Source: Candidatus Binatia bacterium (GTDB taxonomy: Bacteria; Desulfobacterota; Binatia; UBA1149; CAITLU01). From it: a stretch of 64,000 nucleotides of DNA. The stretch is taken from the NCBI GenBank assembly GCA_036493895.1, contig DASXOZ010000006.1:50088-114087 (forward strand), given 5' to 3'. This document shows positions 42,267-51,078 of this stretch, piece after piece. The first letter of the stretch is position 1. The number at the start of each line of letters is the position of its first letter. The position numbers were made by a program, and so were the translations under genes. The notes under the pieces were generated by a model that did not search any database, was not told the origin of the DNA, and saw only the letters and a program-made list of their open reading frames with translations.

Positions 42267-43421
42267 ATGACGATCAAGTCGGATGCGTGGGTGCTCTACG
42301 CCGGGGAGAAGGGAGCACCGCCCAAGCCCACCCAGCTCGTGCGCGAGACGTTCGAGTTTCGCGAGCCGGGGCCGGAAGAGGCGCTGGTTTCTCCGCTGTT
42401 CGGCTGCATGGAAGGCAACATGGGCCACGCCGTCGAGCGGCGCCCGATCGATCTCTGCCTTGCCCGCGGCGAGGACAAGGTCGTCGTCGGCAATGCCGGC
42501 GTCGTGCGCGTCGACAAGGTCGGCTCGGCCGTCTCGACGGTTCGCGACGGCGACATCGCCATCGTGTTCTGCAACGGCGCTCCCGACCGCTTCGGTTATC
42601 CCGAGAGGATCTGGGCCTACGATGCGCCCGGCACCGTCGGCGTGCTGTCGCGCCAGACGCGGATGCACGAGAAACAGCTCATCCGCATCCCGAAGAACAC
42701 CGCGTATCCGCTCGAGCAGTGGGCCGCGTTCTCGCTTCGCTACGTGACGGCGTGGTCGAACTGGGAGCTCGCGTACGGCACGCTCCGCCTGCTGCTGAAC
42801 GAGAAGGAATTGCCGCACCCCGAGGTCTGGGGCTGGGGCGGCGGCGTCTCGCTCGGCGAGCTCGCGCTGGCAAGACATGCCGGCTGCCGCGTCGCACAGA
42901 TCGCGTCGACCGACGAGCGCCTGACGACGATCGAGAGCCTCGGCATCCGCGCGATCGACCGCCGCGAGTTCCGCGACCTGTACTTCGACAAGAAGAAGTT
43001 CCGCGCCGACGAGGACTACACGAAGAACTACCTGGCCGCCGAGAACATCTTCACGAAGAAAGTCACCGAGATGACGGGCGGCAACCTCGTCAACATCTTC
43101 ATCGACTACGTCGGCGTGCCGGTGCTGCGCGCCACGCTCAAGGTGCTGGCCCGCGAAGGCATCCTGACGACGGCCGGATGGAAGGAAGGGATGATGATCG
43201 AGCTGGTGCGCGCCAGCGAATGCATCGCGCGCCACCAGCACATCAACACCCACTACGCACGCTACGAGCAGGGCCTGGCCGCCGTCGAATTCGCCGAAAA
43301 GAACGGCTGGCTGCCGCCGCTGGACACCCGCGTCTACGATTACGACGAGATCCCGGCGTTGTTCGACGACTACGCGCACGACCGCGTCGGCTGGTTCCCG
43401 GTGTTCCGCGTCAACGGCTAG
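42267..43421 (+). CDS. MDR-superfamily (zinc-type alcohol dehydrogenase-like) oxidoreductase
   Basis: A 384-residue protein of the medium-chain dehydrogenase type. The N-terminal GroES-like part includes EALVSPLFGCMEGNMGHA. The Rossmann part has VWGWGGGVSLGELALARHAGCRVAQIASTDERL (nucleotide loop GWGGGVSLGE), then FIDYVGVPVLRATLKVLAREGILTTAGW and a conserved-looking C-terminal HDRVGWFPVFRVNG. Typical zinc-ligand Cys/His sets of alcohol dehydrogenases are not evident, so it may be a zinc-free reductase acting on a CoA or carrier-bound substrate (inference). ATG 42267 has an AGGGAGACGGGA ribosome site. Confidence 0.75.
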   Translation: MTIKSDAWVLYAGEKGAPPKPTQLVRETFEFREPGPEEALVSPLFGCMEGNMGHAVERRPIDLCLARGEDKVVVGNAGVVRVDKVGSAVSTVRDGDIAIVFCNGAPDRFGYPERIWAYDAPGTVGVLSRQTRMHEKQLIRIPKNTAYPLEQWAAFSLRYVTAWSNWELAYGTLRLLLNEKELPHPEVWGWGGGVSLGELALARHAGCRVAQIASTDERLTTIESLGIRAIDRREFRDLYFDKKKFRADEDYTKNYLAAENIFTKKVTEMTGGNLVNIFIDYVGVPVLRATLKVLAREGILTTAGWKEGMMIELVRASECIARHQHINTHYARYEQGLAAVEFAEKNGWLPPLDTRVYDYDEIPALFDDYAHDRVGWFPVFRVNG

Positions 43422-43435
43422 CAAGAATGCAATCG

Positions 43436-43511
43436 GTGTAATGGGGTCTGACCCCATTCGCATCCATCATGGGGTCTGACCCCATACACATGGGGTCAGA
43501 CCCCATTACAC
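43436..43511. repeat. Palindromic intergenic repeat, variant cluster C
   Basis: Three copies of a 17-base palindrome: ATGGGGTCTGACCCCAT at 43441 and 43469, and ATGGGGTCAGACCCCAT at 43490. The whole block is also a 22-base perfect inverted repeat (43436-43457 with 43490-43511). It fills the gap between two co-directional genes, ending 23 bases before the dehydrogenase ATG. It shares the TGGGGTCAG core with clusters A, B, D and E. Confidence 0.88.
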
Positions 43512-43534
43512 AGTAGGTATAGAGAGACCACGAC

Positions 43535-44422
43535 ATGAGCATCGCAAAGATCGCAATCCTCGGCGGCGGACAGATGGGTGCCGGCATCGCACAGGTGGCG
43601 GCGGTCGCCGGCCTCGACGTCGTGATGATCAAGGCCACGCCGGGACCGGCCGACAAGGCCCGCGCGTCGATCGAAAAGGACCTCGCCCGCGTCGTCGAGC
43701 GCGGCAAGCTCGAGCAGTCCGAGATGGACGCGACGCTCGCCAGGCTCCGCTTTACCGACAAGATCGACGCCGTGGCCGATTGCGACCTTTTCCTCGAGTC
43801 CATCGTCGAGGATCTCGGCGTCAAGCAGGCGAAGTTCGCCGAAGTCGACCGCATCGCGAAGCCGTCGTGCATCCTGGCGAGCAACACGTCGACGCTGTCG
43901 ATCACGGCGATGCAGGGCGCGACCGGGCGAACGGACCGCTTCATCGGGCTGCACTTCTTCAATCCGGCAACCATGATGAAGCTCGTCGAGGTGATCCCCA
44001 CCGACAGCACCGACGGCGCGGTCACCGCTTCGGCGATCCAGTTCGTCGAGAAGCTCGGCAAATCGCCGGTGCTCGTCAAGGACCAGACCGGCTTCATCGT
44101 CAATCGCCTGCTGACGCCGTACATGCTCGATGCGATGCGCTGCTTCGAGTCGGGGCTGGCCGACATCGCCGGCATCGACACCGCGATGCAGCTCGGCGCC
44201 AACCATCCGATGGGACCGCTGGCGCTGGCCGACTACATCGGCCTCGATATCGTGCTCGCGATGTCGCAGAACCTCTTCGCGACGTTCCAGCAGGACTACA
44301 TGAAGCCGACGCCGCTGCTCGAGCACCTGGTGCGCGAGAAGATCCTCGGCCGCAAGACCAGGCTCGGCTTCTACGACTACTCGCACAAGCCGCCAATCGA
44401 GAACAAGGCGCTCCAGCGCTGA
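43535..44422 (+). CDS. 3-hydroxybutyryl-CoA dehydrogenase family protein
   Basis: A 295-residue NAD-dependent 3-hydroxyacyl-CoA dehydrogenase. The NAD loop AILGGGQMGAGIAQVAA, the ESIVEDLGVKQ helix, SNTSTLSI, the catalytic His in GLHFFNPATMMKLVEV, and the GFIVNRLL / HPMGPLALADYIGLD C-terminal helices are canonical. It oxidises 3-hydroxyacyl-CoA to 3-oxoacyl-CoA or the reverse. No thiolase is adjacent. It ends one base from the convergent ADP-ribosylglycohydrolase-like gene. Confidence 0.93.
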   Translation: MSIAKIAILGGGQMGAGIAQVAAVAGLDVVMIKATPGPADKARASIEKDLARVVERGKLEQSEMDATLARLRFTDKIDAVADCDLFLESIVEDLGVKQAKFAEVDRIAKPSCILASNTSTLSITAMQGATGRTDRFIGLHFFNPATMMKLVEVIPTDSTDGAVTASAIQFVEKLGKSPVLVKDQTGFIVNRLLTPYMLDAMRCFESGLADIAGIDTAMQLGANHPMGPLALADYIGLDIVLAMSQNLFATFQQDYMKPTPLLEHLVREKILGRKTRLGFYDYSHKPPIENKALQR

Positions 44423-44423
44423 T

Positions 44424-45368
44424 TCAGACGGCGAGGCGCGCGGCGAGGCGGCGCAGCGTAGTGGGGCCGATCTCCGCGGCTTCCACTGCATCGATCCAGC
44501 GTGGGGGAATCCCGTCGACGCCGAGGTGGGCGCCGGCAAGCGCCAGCGTCATCGCAGTGATCGCGCTCGCGTTGCCGCCGAGCGACAACGCCGCCACGGC
44601 GGCGTCCACGAAGCTCAGCGAGTGATCGGCGAAGCAGAACAGCGCCGTCACCACCGATCCGAGCGCCGTCTGGTTGTTGCCGAGGCGAGCGACGACGAGC
44701 GACGGCGCGACCGACTTTCCCGACAGGTCCGCGGCAACTTCCAGCTGGGAACGGTATTCGCGCACCTGCGCCTCGCCGGCGATCGTCTCGAAGAACGCGC
44801 GCGGCTCGATTCCGTCGTCCCGTTTTTCCAGTGCGACGGAAATACCGAGCGCGAAAAGAACGGCCCCTTCGACGCCGAGGGCGTGCGTGTGCGTGACACC
44901 GGCCGCTTCCTCGGCGATCCAGCGCAGCGTCGGCACGTCGTGGCCATGCAGCAGTCCGACGGCCGTACTGCGCGCGGCAGCAGCGTTGCCGTAGCAACCC
45001 CGGCCGGCGTGCGCGTCGCCGGCTTCCTGCCACGGCGAGCCCGCCTTGAGCCGCGTGAGCGCGAGCATCGTTCCCTGCCCGTAGCCGCGCCCTTCGTGAA
45101 AATGCGAAAGAAGCTTTCCCGCGAAATTCTCGCCGTCGAATTCGGCAAACTCCGCGAGCGACTCGGCCAGCGCGACCGTCATCTCGGTCGTCGAGCCGTA
45201 AGGACCCGGAACGAGCGCTTCCAGCTCGTGTCGCGAAGGGTAGCGATGCGCGACCAGGGCTGCCGATACGTTCTCGACCTGGGAGCCGAGGCTGTCACCG
45301 ATCATCGCGCCGAAAAGGGCGCCTTCGACATGGGCAAGATGCGCGAGATTGGAGGCTTGGGAATGCAT
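44424..45368 (-). CDS. ADP-ribosylglycohydrolase-family protein with degenerate metal site
   Basis: A 314-residue all-helical protein. The family frame is clear: GALFGAMIGDSLGS (residues 17-29), GRGYGQGT, GNAAAARSTAVGLLH, and LALAGAHLGVDGIPPRWID near the end. However, the dinuclear-Mg ligands are replaced. The usual TDDT motif reads STTEM (59-63), and the usual GGDTDT reads GGNASA (264-269). Asp25 of GDSLG remains. It is therefore unlikely to hydrolyse ADP-ribose in the standard way. It may bind an ADP-ribosylated or nucleotide ligand, or use another chemistry. Start ATG 45368. Confidence 0.82.
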   Translation of the reverse strand: MHSQASNLAHLAHVEGALFGAMIGDSLGSQVENVSAALVAHRYPSRHELEALVPGPYGSTTEMTVALAESLAEFAEFDGENFAGKLLSHFHEGRGYGQGTMLALTRLKAGSPWQEAGDAHAGRGCYGNAAAARSTAVGLLHGHDVPTLRWIAEEAAGVTHTHALGVEGAVLFALGISVALEKRDDGIEPRAFFETIAGEAQVREYRSQLEVAADLSGKSVAPSLVVARLGNNQTALGSVVTALFCFADHSLSFVDAAVAALSLGGNASAITAMTLALAGAHLGVDGIPPRWIDAVEAAEIGPTTLRRLAARLAV

Positions 45369-45477
45369 TGCGGAGTTTGCCGGGCACGGCGCCACAGGAC
45401 GAGCGCGGCCGGCCGGCGCGGCATGATGCCAGAGAGAAGGCCCCGGCCAAACGGCTTCGCCTGCCGTCTCGACGGCT

Positions 45478-45506
45478 TTGCCTCCCGCCTGCATTTGCCG
45501 TAATCG
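45478..45506 (+). promoter_or_regulatory. Predicted promoter of the epimerase gene, leaderless-type spacing
   Basis: TTGCCT (45478-45483), 17 bases, then TAATCG (45501-45506). The GTG start at 45515 is 8 bases further on, the same geometry as cobB and tatB. Confidence 0.42.
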
Positions 45507-45514
45507 CTGCGGAC

Positions 45515-46459
45515 GTGCGCAAGCTGCTGATCACTGGAATCGCCGGCGGCCAGGGACGCCTCGTCGCGAAAATGGCGATGCGCGCGCGCCCCGGCAGCGA
45601 GCCGTGGCAGGTGGTCGGCGTGGACCGCCAGAAATGGCCGAGCGCTCCCGACGGCGTCGTCGTGCACCAGTTTGACATGCGCAAGCGTCGCTTCGAGGAC
45701 GTCTTCCGTCACGAAAGGCCCGAGGCCGTCGTGCACCTGGCTTTCGTGCGCCATTTCCGCGCCGACCTGGCCACCCGCCACGAAGTCAACGTCGAAGGCA
45801 CCAAGCACCTGCTCGAGCATTGCGCCGAATACGGCGTGCGCCAGCTCGTCGTCCTTTCCAGCTCCTACGTCTACGGCGCGCTGCCGACCAACGAGCGCTA
45901 CATGACCGAGGAGCACCCGCTGAACGCATCGCGCAATTTTCCCGAGATGCGCGACCTCTGCGAAGTCGAGGGATTGGTGTCCGCGTTCCTGTGGCGTTAT
46001 CCGGAGATCGCCACCTGCGTCATCCGGCCGGTCAGCACGCTCGGCCATTCGGTGCACAGCGCGATCGGCAGCTACATGCGCATGGCAATGGTCCCGACGA
46101 TCATGGGCTTCAACCCGATGATGCAGTTCATCCATGAAGAGGACGTCGCCGAGGCGATGATGGTCGCGCTCGACCGCAAGGTGCGCGGGATCTTCAACGT
46201 CGCCGGGCCGGGCGCGGTGCCGCTCAAGCGGGCGCTGAAGGAAATGGGGCGCCAGAGGATTTCGATTCCCGATCCTTTCGCGCACCTGCTGATCCGTACG
46301 CTGTTCAACCTGAACATCTACCAGTTTCCTTCCGGCGCGATCGACTTCATCAAGTATCCCTGCACCGTCCGCGACGAGCGCTTCCGCGCGGCCACCGGCT
46401 TCAAGCCGCGACACTCGCTGGCCGAAGCGTTCGCGACGATGGCGATCTCGCCGCACTGA
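45515..46459 (+). CDS. NAD-dependent epimerase/dehydratase family protein
   Basis: A 314-residue extended short-chain dehydrogenase. The Rossmann start is LLITGIAGGQGRLVAKM, followed by DMRKRRFEDVF, AVVHLAFVRHF, the active Ser in LVVLSSSYVYGA with the Tyr shifted to YVYG, and RPVSTLGH. The usual YxxxK pair is not obvious (Tyr-Val-Tyr-Gly at that place, then ERYMTEEHP), so it may bind NAD without classical epimerase chemistry. GTG 45515 places the Rossmann strand at the N terminus. The acyltransferase gene follows after 5 bases. Confidence 0.82.
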   Translation: MRKLLITGIAGGQGRLVAKMAMRARPGSEPWQVVGVDRQKWPSAPDGVVVHQFDMRKRRFEDVFRHERPEAVVHLAFVRHFRADLATRHEVNVEGTKHLLEHCAEYGVRQLVVLSSSYVYGALPTNERYMTEEHPLNASRNFPEMRDLCEVEGLVSAFLWRYPEIATCVIRPVSTLGHSVHSAIGSYMRMAMVPTIMGFNPMMQFIHEEDVAEAMMVALDRKVRGIFNVAGPGAVPLKRALKEMGRQRISIPDPFAHLLIRTLFNLNIYQFPSGAIDFIKYPCTVRDERFRAATGFKPRHSLAEAFATMAISPH

Positions 46460-46464
46460 GCATC

Positions 46465-47364
46465 ATGCTGGGAAGCCTCCTCGAGCTCGCATCCTCGATC
46501 ACCGGCGGCATCTCCGATTCGGTTTCCGAGCTGTCGCGGCTGGTTGCCACGCTGCCCGACGAAATCGCCGGCAAAGTCGACCGCATCCCGGCCGACCTCA
46601 ACGAGTACGGCTACGATCCCTGGGGCTACAGCCCGAAGGCGATGAAACGTTTCATCATTCCGAGCGCGTACCTGTACCGCTACTATTTCCGCTGCCGGAC
46701 CACGGGGCTGGAGAACCTGCCGCAGGGTCGCATGCTGCTGATCGGCAATCACGCCGGACAGATGGCGTTCGACGGCGCGATGATCACGGCGGCGTGCGTC
46801 CTCGAGGCCAACCCGCCCCGCCTCGTGCGCGGCATGGGCGAGTACTGGCTCGGCACCCTGCCCTACATGAGCGTGCTGCTCGACCGCACCGGCAGCGTCG
46901 TCGGCACGCGCCAGACCTGCGTCGACATGCTTCGCCACGGCGAATGCGTGATGGCGTTTCCCGAAGGCGTTCGCGGCATGAACAAGGTCTACGCCGACGC
47001 CTACAAGCTGATGGAATTCGGTCTCGGCTTCATGCGGCTCGCGCTGGAAACCGATACGCCGATCGTGCCGGTCTCCGTCGTCGGTTCTGAGGAACAGAAC
47101 CCCGGCCTTGCCGACCTGAAGGGCGTCGGCCACCTGCTCGGCATGCCGTCCTTTCCCGTGACGCTCACGTTCCCGTGGCTCGGTCCTCTCGGCATGCTTC
47201 CGCTGCCGGTGCGTTACCACATCGAATTCGGCAAGCCGATGCGCTTCGAAGGTCATGCCGAAGACGAGGACGACTCGATCCAGGCCAAGGTCGACCAGGT
47301 CAAGGCCGCGATCAGCGCGCAGCTCGCGCGCGGTCGCGCGGCCCGCAAGAGCATCTTCTTCTGA
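46465..47364 (+). CDS. PlsC-like lysophospholipid acyltransferase
   Basis: A 299-residue glycerolipid acyltransferase-fold protein. The catalytic block reads LLIGNHAGQMAFDGAMI (His and Asp), the second block TGSVVGTRQ, the third MAFPEGVRGMNKV (Glu, Gly binding the phosphate), and the fourth DTPIVPVSVVG. The wide H-to-D spacing matches the membrane O-acyltransferase-like LPLAT subgroup. It probably transfers acyl groups to a lipid at the inner membrane. It is co-directional with the epimerase gene before it and overlaps the HupE-like gene start after it (CTGA). Confidence 0.85.
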   Translation: MLGSLLELASSITGGISDSVSELSRLVATLPDEIAGKVDRIPADLNEYGYDPWGYSPKAMKRFIIPSAYLYRYYFRCRTTGLENLPQGRMLLIGNHAGQMAFDGAMITAACVLEANPPRLVRGMGEYWLGTLPYMSVLLDRTGSVVGTRQTCVDMLRHGECVMAFPEGVRGMNKVYADAYKLMEFGLGFMRLALETDTPIVPVSVVGSEEQNPGLADLKGVGHLLGMPSFPVTLTFPWLGPLGMLPLPVRYHIEFGKPMRFEGHAEDEDDSIQAKVDQVKAAISAQLARGRAARKSIFF

Positions 47365-48539
47365 AATTTTGCGCGCGAAGGCGCCCGGCAGCAGCGTTGC
47401 TGGTGGCGGCCGTGCTCGCCGCACCCGCGGCCGCGCGCGCGCACCTCGGCAACATCAGCTACGCCGATTTCAGCGTCAGCGGCAACGAGGTGCTGCTGCA
47501 GTTCCGCTACGCCGCGCACGTGACGCCGGGATTGCCGCCGTCGCAGGCGGCGCAGCCTTCCAGGGCCGACCTGCTTGCGCTCGAGGACGGCATTCGCGCG
47601 TGGCTCGACCGCACGACGACGCTGTCGTCCGGCGGCCGCGCGTGCACCGTCGAAATCGAAAACCTTGCAGGGCCGGACCAGGACCAGAACCTCCAGGTCA
47701 TCGCCGTGTGGACCTGCCAGGTCCCGAAGATCTTCGGACTGCGCATCGATTTCCGTCCTCTCGATGAAGTGATCGCCGACTGGCAAACGATCGCGACGCT
47801 TCACCTCGGCAGCGAAACGATGAGCACGGTGTTCGTGCCGGGACGCACGCGATGGGTGATCGGCGATGCGGGACCGGAAGTTTCGCCGCCGGCCGGTGCA
47901 GGCGGCAGCCCGGCAGCGGCGGGGTCCTCGCAAAATTCGCCCGCGACGAACTCGCCGGCCGCCGGTGCTGCCAGCGGCTCGGCGGGATCCAGCTTCGAGC
48001 AGTTCTTCCGCCTCGGCGTCGAGCACATCTGGACCGGTTACGACCACCTGCTGTTCCTGCTGGCCGTCCTGCTGGCCGGCGGCGGAATCCGCCGCCTTGC
48101 CGCCATCGTCACGTCGTTCACGCTCGCGCACAGCATCACGCTCGGCGTCGCGGCCACCGGACTGCTGCGCCTGCCGGTGGTGTGGGTCGAAGTGGCGATC
48201 GCGATCAGCATCGTGTTCGTCGCGGTCGAGAACATCTTCGCGCGCGGCGCCGACCGCCGTGCACTCGTCACGTTTTTCTTCGGCCTGGTGCACGGGTTCG
48301 GATTTGCCAGCGTGCTGTCGGCGGCGGCGCTGCCGGCCGCCGGAATCGTCGTGCCCCTGCTCGCGTTCAACCTCGGGGTCGAGGCCGGCCAGCTCGCCGT
48401 CGTCGTCGCGGTGGTTCCGGCGCTCGCCGTCGTGATGCGCGGGCCGCACGCGCGGCGGATCCAGGTCGTGCTGTCGCTGCTGATCGCGGCCGCCGGCGCC
48501 ACGTGGGCGCTGGACCGCATCTCGGCGCTGCTTCGCTGA
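47361..48539 (+). CDS. HupE/UreJ-family membrane protein
   Basis: A 392-residue envelope protein. If it begins at CTG 47361 the first residues are MKFCARRRPAAALLVAAVLAAPAAARA, a textbook signal peptide shown here by its parts: basic n-region, hydrophobic core and AxA site. An exported beta-rich part follows to about residue 175, then a Ser/Ala/Pro linker, and the HupE/UreJ-type helical domain with EHIWTGYDHLLFLLAVLL, TLAHSITLG, VENIFARG and FFGLVHGFGFAS, whose His/Asp residues suggest metal (nickel/cobalt) or proton handling. No ATG or GTG lies before the signal peptide in frame; the CTG overlaps the upstream stop (CTGA). Confidence 0.82.
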   Translation: MKFCARRRPAAALLVAAVLAAPAAARAHLGNISYADFSVSGNEVLLQFRYAAHVTPGLPPSQAAQPSRADLLALEDGIRAWLDRTTTLSSGGRACTVEIENLAGPDQDQNLQVIAVWTCQVPKIFGLRIDFRPLDEVIADWQTIATLHLGSETMSTVFVPGRTRWVIGDAGPEVSPPAGAGGSPAAAGSSQNSPATNSPAAGAASGSAGSSFEQFFRLGVEHIWTGYDHLLFLLAVLLAGGGIRRLAAIVTSFTLAHSITLGVAATGLLRLPVVWVEVAIAISIVFVAVENIFARGADRRALVTFFFGLVHGFGFASVLSAAALPAAGIVVPLLAFNLGVEAGQLAVVVAVVPALAVVMRGPHARRIQVVLSLLIAAAGATWALDRISALLR

Positions 48540-48574
48540 AGCGGGAGATCGGAAATCCCGAGATCCGCGGCCGT

Positions 48575-48675
48575 GGGGTCAGGCACTAGCGGAATAGTGC
48601 CTGACCCTATTCCCCTGGTGCCTGACCCTATTCCCCTGGTGCCTGACCCCATTCCTCTGGTGCCTGACCCCATTA
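48575..48675. repeat. Palindromic intergenic repeat with 21-base tandem units, cluster D
   Basis: GGGGTCAGGCACTA (48575-48588) faces its near-complement at 48595-48608. From 48596 four units of 21 bases follow (48596, 48617, 48638, 48659, the last incomplete), each built on GGTGCCTGACCCYATTCCYCT. The period of 21 is a multiple of three, so the array stays open as a repeated VPDPIPL heptapeptide in the frame of the next gene. Confidence 0.88.
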
Positions 48676-48710
48676 GCTTGGCAGCCTTTTTTCTGGTCAA
48701 CTCCGCGGCC

Positions 48711-49439
48711 ATGCCTGCCCCGGCGCCCGTGGATCTTTCCAGCGTTCGCGCCGCCGTTTTCGATTACGGCGGCGTGCTGATCGACGGAGGCCCGCGCGAA
48801 GTCGTCGCGTTCGGCGACCGGGTGGGTCTGCACGAAGACGTGTGGAAACCGCTGCGCCGGCGCTTCTTCGGCAATGACGGCATCTGGGCCGACCTCGAGC
48901 GCGGCGAGGTCGCGTTCAGCGACTTCACCGCCGCGTTGATGCTTGCGGTGACGGAGGCCGGCGGCACGATCACCGCCGACCAGGCCGCCTCGTTCATGGG
49001 AAGCTCCGATCCGATGGGTCACCGCGCGCGGCTGCGACCTGCAATGCTCGATGCCGTACGCCGCCTTCGCACGCTGATCCCGACTGCGCTGCTGACCAAC
49101 AACGTGCGCGAATGGCGCGAGGGTTGGGAGGCCGTGCTCGAGCCGCGCGCACTGTTCGATCTCGTGATCGACTCGAGCGAGGTCGGCGCGCGCAAACCCG
49201 AAACGCGCATCTACGAGATCACCCGCGAAAAACTCGGAGTCGCCCACGACGAAATCTTCTTCCTCGACGACATCGGCCAGAATCTGAAGGCCGCGCGCGT
49301 GCTCGGATGGCAGACGGTGCTGTTCACCGAGACCGACGACGCGCTGGCGACGCTCGAAGCGCTGATCGCTGCGCAGCAGCGCCGCCTCGGCAGCGAGGCC
49401 GCGCCGCGCCTTCGCGAAACATCGGACAGCGCCGCGTAA
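48711..49439 (+). CDS. HAD-superfamily hydrolase (HAD-IA)
   Basis: A 242-residue phosphatase-like protein. The nucleophile Asp is in [12 protein letters not shown], motif II in ALLTNNV, the Lys in [11 protein letters not shown], and the acidic motif IV in [19 protein letters not shown]. The DYGGV form, with Tyr/Gly where many HADs have a second Asp, occurs in the ACAD10/epoxide-hydrolase-like and YihX-like branches. The substrate is unknown. The frame is open further upstream only because of the repeat array (VPDPIPL units), so the ATG at 48711 is taken as the start. Confidence 0.85.
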   Translation: MPAPAPVDLSSVRAAVFDYGGVLIDGGPREVVAFGDRVGLHEDVWKPLRRRFFGNDGIWADLERGEVAFSDFTAALMLAVTEAGGTITADQAASFMGSSDPMGHRARLRPAMLDAVRRLRTLIPTALLTNNVREWREGWEAVLEPRALFDLVIDSSEVGARKPETRIYEITREKLGVAHDEIFFLDDIGQNLKAARVLGWQTVLFTETDDALATLEALIAAQQRRLGSEAAPRLRETSDSAA

Positions 49440-49470
49440 CGCGGGCCGGCCGCGAAGAAATCGAACCGCC

Positions 49471-51078
49471 GTGCGCAAGCTCGCGAGCCAGGTCCGCACC
49501 ACGTCGCCCGAGTTCCTCGAGAACAAGGCGCGCATGCAGGCATTGTCGGCCGACCTGAAACAGCGCCTGGAGGTCGCGCGCCGCGGAGGATCGCAATCGG
49601 CCCGCGACCTTCATACCAGCCGCGGCAAGCTGCTCCCGCGCGAGCGCGTCGAAAGGCTGCTCGACCCCGGCTCTCCGTTTCTCGAATTGTCTCCACTGGC
49701 CGCCGGCGGTCTCTATGACGGCCAGGCGCCCGGCGCCGGAATCGTCACCGGCATCGGCAGCATCCACGGACGCCAGTGCGTCATCGTCGCCAACGACGCG
49801 ACCGTCAAGGGCGGCACGTACTTTCCGATGACGGTCAAGAAGCACGTGCGCGCCCAGGAGATCGCGCTCGAAAACCGCCTGCCGTGCGTGTACCTCGTCG
49901 ATTCCGGCGGCGCATTCCTGCCGATGCAGGACGACGTCTTCCCCGACCGCGACCACTTCGGTCGCATCTTCTACAACCAGGCGAACATGTCGGCGCTCGG
50001 CATTCCGCAGGTCGCCGTCGTGATGGGCTCGTGCACGGCCGGCGGCGCGTACGTACCGGCGATGTCGGACGAAACGATCATCGTGCGCGAGCAGGGAACC
50101 ATTTTCCTCGCCGGACCGCCGCTGGTCAAAGCCGCGACCGGCGAAGAAGTGACTGCCGAAGATCTCGGCGGCGGCGCGCTGCACACCGGCACTTCCGGCG
50201 TTTCCGATCACCTCGCCAGAGACGATGCCGACGCCATCCGCATTGCCCGCGAGATCTTCGAGAGCCTGCCGAAATCCCGTCCCTGCCCGCTGGAGACCAC
50301 GACGCCCGAGGAGCCGGCCTACGATCCGGCCGAGATCTACGGCATCGTCAACCCCGAAAATCGCCGGCCTTACGACGTGCGCGAAGTGATCGCGCGCATC
50401 GTCGACGGCAGCCGCTTCCACGAATTCAAGGCACGCTACGGCACGACCGTCGTCTGCGGATTCGCGCGCCTGCACGGCTACCCGGTCGGCATCGTCGCGA
50501 ACAACGGCGTGCTGTTCTCGGAGTCGGCGCTGAAGGCGACGCACTTCATCGAGATGTGCTCGCAGCGCCGCATCCCGCTGGTGTTCCTGCAGAACATTAC
50601 CGGCTTCATCGTCGGCCGCGAGTACGAAGCGCGAGGCATCGCCAAGGACGGAGCCAAGATGGTGACCGCCGTCGCGACGACGAAGGTCCCCAAGTTCACC
50701 GTGCTGATCGGCGCCTCCAACGGCGCCGGCAACTACGGCATGTGCGGACGCGCCTACAGTCCGCGCCTGCTGCTGATGTGGCCGAACTCGCGCATTTCGG
50801 TGATGGGCGGCGAACAGGCGGCCTCGGTGCTGCTGCAGGTCAAGCTTGCGCAGTACGAAAAGGAAGGCCGCGTGATGAGCGAAGCCGAGCAGGCCGAGTT
50901 CAAGCGCCCCGTGCTCGAAAAATACGATCGCGAGGGAAGCCCGTACTACAGCACGGCACGCATCTGGGACGACGGCGTGATCGATCCGCTGGACACTCGC
51001 GCGAGCCTGGCACTGGGTCTTGCCGCGTCGTTCAACCGTGAGGTCGAGGAAACCTCGTTCGGAATTTTCCGGATGTGA
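49471..51078 (+). CDS. mccB: Methylcrotonyl-CoA carboxylase-type carboxyltransferase (beta)
   Basis: A 535-residue acyl-CoA carboxyltransferase. The wording is that of MCC beta: [102 protein letters not shown], then [22 protein letters not shown] and the Gly-rich CoA site of the C-terminal half. It carboxylates methylcrotonyl-CoA in leucine breakdown, or a related acyl-CoA. The GTG start is 31 bases after the HAD stop. The stop overlaps the biotin carboxylase start (GTGA). Confidence 0.9.
   Translation: MRKLASQVRTTSPEFLENKARMQALSADLKQRLEVARRGGSQSARDLHTSRGKLLPRERVERLLDPGSPFLELSPLAAGGLYDGQAPGAGIVTGIGSIHGRQCVIVANDATVKGGTYFPMTVKKHVRAQEIALENRLPCVYLVDSGGAFLPMQDDVFPDRDHFGRIFYNQANMSALGIPQVAVVMGSCTAGGAYVPAMSDETIIVREQGTIFLAGPPLVKAATGEEVTAEDLGGGALHTGTSGVSDHLARDDADAIRIAREIFESLPKSRPCPLETTTPEEPAYDPAEIYGIVNPENRRPYDVREVIARIVDGSRFHEFKARYGTTVVCGFARLHGYPVGIVANNGVLFSESALKATHFIEMCSQRRIPLVFLQNITGFIVGREYEARGIAKDGAKMVTAVATTKVPKFTVLIGASNGAGNYGMCGRAYSPRLLLMWPNSRISVMGGEQAASVLLQVKLAQYEKEGRVMSEAEQAEFKRPVLEKYDREGSPYYSTARIWDDGVIDPLDTRASLALGLAASFNREVEETSFGIFRM

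Noticed and set aside
48575..48675. CRISPR array
   Set aside because: Units are contiguous 21-mers with no unique spacers and no cas genes in the window.
48573..48710. N-terminal extension of the HAD protein with repeated VPDPIPL
   Set aside because: It is the translation of the 21-base repeat array, which also occurs in non-coding places; the ATG at 48711 gives a normal HAD start.
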